64,000 nucleotides of DNA. Source: Notolepis coatsorum. Taxonomy: Eukaryota; Chordata; Actinopteri; Aulopiformes; Paralepididae. Each line of letters starts with the position of its first letter. Position 1 is the stretch's first letter. A program made the translations under genes and the position numbers. The stretch spans positions 36,684,299 through 36,748,298 of the forward strand of contig OZ020593.1 of the NCBI GenBank assembly GCA_963971535.1, written 5' to 3'. Of the stretch, positions 58,183 to 64,000 are shown piece after piece. Below the pieces are notes generated by a model, which made no database searches, had not been told where the DNA came from, and worked only from the letters and a program-made list of their open reading frames with translations.

Positions 58183-58555
58183 TTAACCTATTGGTAAACA
58201 AACTTATTGCTGAAAATATACACTATGACTGCTGTTGTGACATGGTTAGTGTTACAAAGGGTCAGATTAAACCGAATATATATATTTATTGCCTGAGATC
58301 CCATGTATAATATTTGTATATCGTTTGATATCCCTTGTATATTCTTTGTACAATATACACTGAATGTCCCTTTAGCCTACAGACCATAATATTCGTTCTC
58401 CTATTGGAAGCGATCCCCTAGGCGCCAGCGCCATACCCCCCTCGAGCTGACTTGAAAGCTACCGCCAGGACTTGCCCAAACATGCCCGCTTTTCGCCCAC
58501 GGCTACGAGACCGAGAGGCGACAGAAATGAGATAGGCACTATTTGTCCACGGTAC

Positions 58556-58565
58556 ATATATATAT
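58556..58565 (+). promoter_or_regulatory. LTR TATA box
   Basis: ATATATATAT about 305 bases into the LTR. The likely start of the transcript is in the following 30-60 bases. A second copy sits at 63586-63595 in the 3' LTR. Confidence 0.5.
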
Positions 58566-59338
58566 GGCGCAAGTAAAGTAGAACTTTCTCTTAGCCTCTT
58601 AGTTCAGTCTCGTTCAGTTCCAGTTATCCAAGCAACGTCTCACCCACTACGCAACGTGGGCAGAGCAGGGCTCGCATTGCCCCAATATAGTCTCGTGTTA
58701 TCCTAATACGTTCGTTTAACGTATCGTTCTCTATTTATTAGTAAGCCTTCATTACGAGTCAAAGACCACGTGGAGTGAGTAATTGTGCGTCTACATAGAG
58801 CACTTATTGCCCGTGCTAATAAGGATAGTAACGTCAAGTTCAACCGTGCACTACCGCACCGGAGGATATCTACACCGGACCAGCAGCACCACGGAGGATT
58901 TACACCCCGCCAGTAGTGCCACTTTCCGGCAAGGATTATTATTCTTCATTCTTCACCAAGCTGCTGGAAGCAGAGAACCGTCTACACCCACTGCTGTGGG
59001 ATCTACGTGCCCGTGGGGACATCACTCAAGCCCGTCTCTGTCGTACCAGAGGCCCCACGGCTTTCACCTGCACGGCGCGCATCCTGGGACCAGGCTGCTT
59101 TTCCCCGCTGACTCAGGGAGTAAAACACCGTCTCCAGGTGCCTTGCTACAGCTCCGTGGACCATTGACATTCATAGAGCATTGCCCCCCTCTGCTGGCTT
59201 ACAACCGGTAGTACACCCCTATCCCAGAATATCCCTAGATCTAATCCTTAATATTCATTATTGATTTGCCTGCGCATTCTTTGCCTTATAAGCGCAACTA
59301 AGTAATACTATTTGATGTAATATCATATTCTTTTATGT

Positions 59339-59344
59339 AATAAA
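59339..59344 (+). promoter_or_regulatory. LTR polyadenylation signal
   Basis: AATAAA followed by a T-rich stretch, about 165 bases before the LTR end. In the 3' LTR it would end the transcript, but that part is outside the window. Confidence 0.5.
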
Positions 59345-59505
59345 TATTCTAAATTAGTATTTGAGTGGAAACCTGTTATTGTGGAAGTGTTGTCATCTAA
59401 ATATACCTTTGTACGGTATTGGCCAGTAATGTACAAGACGGTAGTTATTTAATGATATCAATACTTGATTAATACAGTCAGGGAATTGTACCCCTCAGTT
59501 ACAAT

Positions 59506-59523
59506 TGGTCCTTCGAGCCCCGG
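59506..59523 (+). other. Primer binding site, tRNA-Tyr type, slightly diverged
   Basis: TGGTCCTTCGAGCC matches the 3' end of tRNA-Tyr over 14 bases; the next bases CCGG replace GGAA. Two bases separate it from the LTR end. Confidence 0.7.
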
Positions 59524-59563
59524 ATAATAATTAGCGTAATATTAATATAATATTAATATTGAC

Positions 59564-61981
59564 ATGGCCGATGACGAACACTCCACAAACGGTTCTCCTA
59601 AGCTAGATCGCCCGCAGCGCAGACGGCAGCCACCTCCCTATCTAGAGGCATACTCTGTCAGTCCAATACCTAGCTTTAAAGGGAAGTTAAACGCGGAAAA
59701 AGTAGAAAGTAAAATTATGTCCGACCCTAACAACCAGGTTACCCCGACCACAGAGGCCCTAGTGGGTGCTAATGTAACTGACCAAGCTCACGGTGGGGAC
59801 CAGGAGGGAACTGACACGACTTTACCCCCAGACAATACCGAAGAAATAGCCCCCGATCAGCTCCGGGAGGAAGACAACCCTAAAGAGACGCGCACCCAGG
59901 AGACGGATCTCCTCGGTACGCAACAGGAGAACGGATCTCCAACAAGTACTGCCGGGAGCCGATCGCCCCGAACGGCGTCTTCCCCCAGCGAGGCGGACAA
60001 GATGCTGGCGCAAGCACTCATCGCCACCCTGGCAGCCTCCACCGAACGCGATCGACTTCAAGCGCAACAGACGTGCGAGCGCGAACATTTCGCAGGTGAG
60101 CGAGAGCGCTTCCAGGCGCAACAAAGGAGCGAAGACGACCGAATAAGACTGGAGACCAGACGCCTCCAGACAGAAGAGAACATTGAGAGAAGCCACGCCG
60201 ACGTCGCAAATGCACAGCTCCACGCCGCCCATGCCAGCGCCAATGCCCAGCGCGACGTCGCCAACGCACAGCGCGACGCTGCCCAGGCCAGCGCCAATGC
60301 GCAGCGCGACATCGCCAATGCCCAGCGCGAAGCCGCGCGCGACGCAGCCCATGCCCGGCGCGAGGCAGAGCGCGACCGGCTGCAGGCGGAGCTGATGGAC
60401 AAACTGGTTGCCATGGCGACACCCCCTCACTCCGCACGGAGCTCCCAGAGATCGTCAAGACATGGGTCTAGGACACATTCCCCTACCCGACGAAGCGACC
60501 CGGGACCCCGCCTACAGGAGGATCCTGTCCACGTCTCCGAACCCCCTCCCCGGCCGGTCCATACGAGACCCAGCAACCGGGAAGAACCGGACCACGCCGA
60601 GAGACTGAACAGAAGACTCCAGGTCCTAGCAGAGGGAGAGGAGGAGGAGGAGGAGGAGTGTCAAGCCGACCAGCAGCAACGTACTCTGGCCCAGGAGGCC
60701 CAGTACAGCCCCGACCAGCAGCAACGTACTCAGGACCAGGAGGTCCAGTACAGCCCAGAAGTCAGCCCCGAGGCCCTGCGTTACAAACCCCCGACTCAAC
60801 TCACGGGTGAGTTTGACGCACCGTCAGCCCCGAGGAACAGCACCTGGGTACCCGACCTTCGGTACCCACCAAGTACCAGCCCAAGACGACACGCAAGAGG
60901 AGACTCGCCTAGGAGGCCTCTCCCCCAACGCTCACCGATGTGCCAGTCATCCATGACATCATACATTGCCACGCCGTCATTTCCCGACTTCGCCTATGAG
61001 AGTCGAGCACAGTACACGGAGCTCCGGATGTGCCTAGAGACAATGATGGTGGATGTCGCTGATGAACGCCACAAGTATGCAATATTACTGAAGCACCTGA
61101 AAGTACCGCGAGCGCACAATATAGCGCTGGCCTATGCTACCTCTACGACCCCATACACAGCGGCCCTTGCAGCGCTGGACCAGAGATATGGACGTATATG
61201 GGATTACGTAATCCAAGAGATAAGGCATATTGATCGCCTACCCCCAGCAACAGACAATCGCTCATTAGACGACCTGTCAATCAAAGTGCAGTCCCTGGTA
61301 GGGATGCTGGGAGCGCAACGGGAAAAGGGCATGCATGAGCTATACGCCAACTCTAACGTCGAGAGGATTTTGGAGAAGCTGCCACCCGCAAGACAAGAGC
61401 GTTTTAGGCGGCAGAGAGACTACCGGGATCCCAACGGCCCCGAACCATCCCTCCTTGATCTAGCCGACTTCCTGGCGAGAGAAGTCAACAGCTTACGACT
61501 GGATACATTCGGGCGGAGCACGCCAAGCTCCAGAGAGGGACCCAGGAGAATAAATGATGGAAGAAGATCGGTGACTGTTATGCACCACGCCGAATCAGTA
61601 CCGCAGCACCAGAACCACAACACCCCCTCGACGAAAGAGGACCAGTGGAAGATTGAGTGCCAGTACTGTGAGGGAGAACATCGGCTCTATCAGTGCGAAG
61701 ATTTCAAGAAGCTGACCACGGATGATGTGAGCCAGTGGGTCAAGGACCACCGCCGCTGCTTCCGCTGCGCGCGCAGCCACCTAGCAGCTGAGTGCCGCTT
61801 GAAAAAGAAGTGCAGCAGGTGCGGTGGCACCCACCTGGAGGTCCTGCATGACATCAACAAGCGTCAGCCAGGACAACCGAGTGGGCCCGTCGCGGTGATG
61901 TACCATGCCGAGGCGGCGGCACCAGAACCAAAGTTCCACCAGACCGCTCCCTACTGTACCTACTGCGACGGCCGAATATAA
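59564..61981 (+). CDS. BEL/Pao gag protein (805 codons)
   Basis: The structural protein that forms the element's virus-like particle and packages RNA. The N-terminus (RPQRRRQPPPYLEAYSVSP) parallels that of the left-edge element. Residues 165-290 form a long charged helix with repeated NAQRD(V/A/I)A units. Residues 365-402 contain a 15-residue unit twice (DQQQRT..QE.QYSP). A conserved core follows (about 500-650). Three zinc knuckles (CQYCEGEHRLYQC; CFRCARSHLAAEC; CSRCGGTHLEVLH) lie at about 699-762. The frame ends 43 codons later with CTYCDGRI. In the left-edge relative gag runs on into the protease without a stop. The start is chosen because the ATG is the first after the primer site and has a purine at -3. 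Looks intact. Confidence 0.9.
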   Translation: MADDEHSTNGSPKLDRPQRRRQPPPYLEAYSVSPIPSFKGKLNAEKVESKIMSDPNNQVTPTTEALVGANVTDQAHGGDQEGTDTTLPPDNTEEIAPDQLREEDNPKETRTQETDLLGTQQENGSPTSTAGSRSPRTASSPSEADKMLAQALIATLAASTERDRLQAQQTCEREHFAGERERFQAQQRSEDDRIRLETRRLQTEENIERSHADVANAQLHAAHASANAQRDVANAQRDAAQASANAQRDIANAQREAARDAAHARREAERDRLQAELMDKLVAMATPPHSARSSQRSSRHGSRTHSPTRRSDPGPRLQEDPVHVSEPPPRPVHTRPSNREEPDHAERLNRRLQVLAEGEEEEEEECQADQQQRTLAQEAQYSPDQQQRTQDQEVQYSPEVSPEALRYKPPTQLTGEFDAPSAPRNSTWVPDLRYPPSTSPRRHARGDSPRRPLPQRSPMCQSSMTSYIATPSFPDFAYESRAQYTELRMCLETMMVDVADERHKYAILLKHLKVPRAHNIALAYATSTTPYTAALAALDQRYGRIWDYVIQEIRHIDRLPPATDNRSLDDLSIKVQSLVGMLGAQREKGMHELYANSNVERILEKLPPARQERFRRQRDYRDPNGPEPSLLDLADFLAREVNSLRLDTFGRSTPSSREGPRRINDGRRSVTVMHHAESVPQHQNHNTPSTKEDQWKIECQYCEGEHRLYQCEDFKKLTTDDVSQWVKDHRRCFRCARSHLAAECRLKKKCSRCGGTHLEVLHDINKRQPGQPSGPVAVMYHAEAAAPEPKFHQTAPYCTYCDGRI

Positions 61982-63161
61982 GACACTGAACCCCGTCCAA
62001 GTGAACCAGTGGCGTGAGGCGGCCCAGGCGGGCGCCGCTTACCGCGCAGCACGGTGCGGAGCCCACCAGAAGGTCCAAGGCAACCAACCAACAGGAGTGC
62101 TCCACATTGACCAGCACAGCGGGACCCCCCGTGTGCTCCTCAAAGTGGTCAGGGTGCTCCTGAGCCACGAGGACAAAGTCATGGACACTTACGCCGTCCT
62201 TGATGACGGGTCAGAGAAGACCCTTCTGCTCGCGTCCGCTGCGGCCCAGCTGGGACTGCGGGGGAGCGAGAACCAAATGACGATTCGGACAATAAGAAGA
62301 GATTTAAAGACGATAAAGGGCGAGAATGTCTCCTTCACTATCGCAGCAAGCGGGCAGCCAGAGCGACGGTATAGGATTACAAATGCTTTCACCAGCCAAG
62401 AAATAGGACTATCACAGTACACCTACCCCATCCCACAGCTGATGGATAAATATGTGCACCTGAGTCAACTACCTATCCCGCTCATAGACGGCGCCACCCC
62501 GACCCTGCTGATAGGCTCCGACCATGCAGACCTCATCGTCCCGATAGACCGGGTCCATACCGGAACCCGAGGCTGTCCTGCAGCAATCGAGACCCGCCTA
62601 GGGTGGACACTACAAGGCCCCCTCGCTAAATCTCTCAACCGAACAGCAGCCACTAGCTGCCTCCACTTCAGAGCGACAGAAGAAGACACCGGCCTCTCCC
62701 CCGTACAGCAGAGGCTATTGACATTAAGCGAGAGGCCCGTGAGAGAACCGTGGGTACCAGAGGGAGTTCGGAACTCCACCCCCCTCAGCTGCGCTTCAGA
62801 CGTAGCTGACCTCGAACCCAGCACCCCAAGCGACTCCTTGACGGGGCGGCCGGGACCGGCCCCTCCTCACACGGGGTACAGAGCGAACAAGAGAAACAGA
62901 CGGAGGAGGAGAAAGCACAGCCAAGCACAGATCAAAGCAGTCTCAGGCCCGCTTCCTCCTAAGCCCCCCTTCATCCCGTCCAGTCGTCATGACCATAGAC
63001 CAGTCACCACCCCGAGCTGCGTGGCCGGCCGGCCGCGTAAGCAAAGTGACCACTGGTGCCGACGGAAAGGTCAGAGTGGCAGAAGTGCTCGGCCAAGGGC
63101 GGATCTACAACCGACCCGTGGCGAGGCTGATAGAGTCGCCAAGGCTCCCCGACTCGCCTAA
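61905..63161 (+). CDS. BEL/Pao protease region, +1 frame relative to gag, truncated
   Basis: This frame overlaps the gag end by 77 bases and is shifted by +1. True homology to the left-edge polyprotein starts near RVLLKVVRVLL (62130) and runs through the protease motif VLDDGSEKTLL (62200), SGQPERRYRITNAF, TLLIGSDHADLIVP and TRLGWTLQGPLAKS to about 62690. Beyond that, homology to the relative stops; the RT and all later enzyme domains are missing. Residues after about 270 are low-complexity Pro/Ser/Arg sequence and, at the end, a wrong-frame reading of the DUF5641 remnant. Family role: maturation of gag. Whether it is made by a ribosomal frameshift, or the shift is a mutation, cannot be told from one copy. 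The ATG at 61905 may have no role. Confidence 0.75.
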   Translation: MPRRRHQNQSSTRPLPTVPTATAEYKTLNPVQVNQWREAAQAGAAYRAARCGAHQKVQGNQPTGVLHIDQHSGTPRVLLKVVRVLLSHEDKVMDTYAVLDDGSEKTLLLASAAAQLGLRGSENQMTIRTIRRDLKTIKGENVSFTIAASGQPERRYRITNAFTSQEIGLSQYTYPIPQLMDKYVHLSQLPIPLIDGATPTLLIGSDHADLIVPIDRVHTGTRGCPAAIETRLGWTLQGPLAKSLNRTAATSCLHFRATEEDTGLSPVQQRLLTLSERPVREPWVPEGVRNSTPLSCASDVADLEPSTPSDSLTGRPGPAPPHTGYRANKRNRRRRRKHSQAQIKAVSGPLPPKPPFIPSSRHDHRPVTTPSCVAGRPRKQSDHWCRRKGQSGRSARPRADLQPTRGEADRVAKAPRLA

Positions 63162-63180
63162 TGACGACCATGACCCATGA
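62989..63180 (+). pseudogene. DUF5641-like C-terminal tail of BEL/Pao polyprotein
   Basis: In a third frame the sequence reads MTIDQSPPRAAWPAGRVSK and GADGKVRVAEV, then RPVARLIESPRLP and a stop. This is the end of the polyprotein in BEL/Pao elements, downstream of the integrase core (family knowledge: DUF5641, motif WP.GRV..v..G.DG.vR.a.v). It proves that the parent element had a complete pol and that the middle was deleted. The deletion junction lies between about 62690 and 62985. Nothing shows that this frame is translated here. Confidence 0.8.
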
Positions 63181-63267
63181 CTTTGTGAACTGACCGACCC
63201 CTCACGGACATTGAGTAGTGGACAGTGCGGTTAATCTGTCCCTGCTTAGCTAATTAGGTGGGACTAA

Positions 63268-63279
63268 TTAGGGGGCGGC
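63268..63279 (+). other. Polypurine tract before 3' LTR
   Basis: TTAGGGGGCGGC immediately precedes the 3' LTR. A mostly purine run at this position primes plus-strand DNA synthesis in LTR elements; this one has two C and two T residues, so it is imperfect. Confidence 0.5.
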
Positions 63280-64000
63280 TGTTACAAAGGGTCAGATTAA
63301 ACCGAATATATATATTTATTGCCTGAGATCCCATGTATAATATTTGTATATCGTTTGATATCCCTTGTATATTCTTTGTACAATATACACTGAATGTCCC
63401 TTTAGCCTACAGACCATAATATTCGTTCTCCTATTGGAAGCGATCCCCTAGGCGCCAGCGCCATACCCCCCTCGAGCTGACTTGAAAGCTACCGCCAGGA
63501 CTTGCCCAAACATGCCCGCTTTTCGCCCACGGCTACGAGACCGAGAGGCGACAGAAATGAGATAGGCACTATTTGTCCACGGTACATATATATATGGCGC
63601 AAGTAAAGTAGAACTTTCTCTTAGCCTCTTAGTTCAGTCTCGTTCAGTTCCAGTTATCCAAGCAACGTCTCACCCACTACGCAACGTGGGCAGAGCAGGG
63701 CTCGCATTGCCCCAATATAGTCTCGTGTTATCCTAATACGTTCGTTTAACGTATCGTTCTCTATTTATTAGTAAGCCTTCATTACGAGTCAAAGACCACG
63801 TGGAGTGAGTAATTGTGCGTCTACATAGAGCACTTATTGCCCGTGCTAATAAGGATAGTAACGTCAAGTTCAACCGTGCACTACCGCACCGGAGGATATC
63901 TACACCGGACCAGCAGCACCACGGAGGATTTACACCCCGCCAGTAGTGCCACTTTCCGGCAAGGATTATTATTCTTCATTCTTCACCAAGCTGCTGGAAG
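63280..64000 (+). repeat. 3' LTR of the BEL/Pao element (truncated by window end)
   Basis: It begins TGTTACAAAGGGTCAG and is identical by eye to 58250-58970. It should continue about 533 bp past the window to near 64533. Confidence 0.92.

Larger units (their letters stand above)
58250..59503 (+). repeat. 5' LTR of the internally deleted BEL/Pao element (1254 bp)
   Basis: It runs from TGTTACAAAGGGTCAG to CCCCTCAGTTACA (TG...CA). The first 721 bp equal 63280-64000 by eye without a difference or gap. The 142-codon frame inside (58783) is not conserved as a protein as far as I can tell. The flanking bases on the far side are outside the window, so a target duplication cannot be checked. Confidence 0.92.

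Noticed and set aside
58783-59211. 142-codon frame inside the LTR
   Set aside because: It lies in the transcribed LTR leader, lacks recognisable domains and has no counterpart in the related LTR at 3176-4610.
59822-60458. Long antisense frames opposite gag
   Set aside because: Caused by the GC-rich, low-complexity repeat codons of gag; no domain seen.
58250-64000. Endogenous retrovirus with envelope
   Set aside because: No envelope-like frame, and the gag zinc-knuckle triplet, protease and DUF5641 tail fit BEL/Pao retrotransposons.

Overview
The window looks like intergenic, transposon-packed DNA from a ray-finned (teleost-like) fish. The reasons are long CA/GT, GA, AAT, AGT and GACA microsatellites, fish-type L2 and L1/Tx1-like LINEs, tRNA-derived SINEs, many hAT elements with 8-bp target duplications, TTAA-flanked elements, a Harbinger relic, and BEL/Pao LTR retrotransposons at both ends. 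I found no convincing host protein-coding exon, rRNA or functional tRNA gene. Nearly every coding signal belongs to a mobile element, and most other long reading frames are translations of microsatellites or antisense shadows.

Layout. 1-4610: the 5' part of a minus-strand BEL/Pao element (LTR 3176-4610, tRNA-Tyr-type primer site, then a gag-protease-RT frame that stays open to the left edge). 4611-12880: a short CAATGAGAG-type repeat broken up by a 1.8-kb TIR transposon (6086-7905), a 5'-truncated minus-strand LINE (7947-11972, itself hit by a LINE tail and a hAT element) and a solo LTR (12074-12820, TSD AGAGT). 12880-23402: nested hAT elements (13848-15029, 16065-18830 with 17348-18240 inside it, 22402-23402), a SINE with a 12-bp duplication, a near-perfect 300-bp hairpin (18969-19284) and a TTAA element (21399-22323). 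24400-26640: satellites, including a 14-copy 41-bp array and a compound GT array.

27537-29705: a 5'-truncated L2-type LINE on the minus strand with an uninterrupted reverse transcriptase frame. 30200-39150: LINE tails, a Harbinger transposase fragment, a hAT element (34161-34964), SINE pieces and a 24-bp minisatellite, separated by apparently unique DNA. 39316-47470: a long, decayed L1/Tx1-like LINE with copies of one 38-bp minisatellite on both sides; it carries a telomere-like TTAGGG/CCCTAA block, a TTAA element and a SINE. 48178-57090: a SINE, a 5'-truncated LINE with its 3' tail, further LINE fragments, several hAT elements and a third SINE.

58250-64000: a BEL/Pao element on the plus strand whose two LTRs are identical by eye over the 721 bp available. 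It keeps gag and the protease but has lost RT, RNase H and the integrase core, retaining only a DUF5641-like tail before the 3' LTR. It looks like a recently inserted, internally deleted, non-autonomous element. The element at the left edge is from a related but distinct subfamily and shows what the deleted one may have lost. How the genes work together: BEL gag, protease, RT and integrase act in a virus-like particle; LINE endonuclease/RT may also serve the SINEs; the hAT and TTAA elements here have no transposase and would need one supplied in trans.
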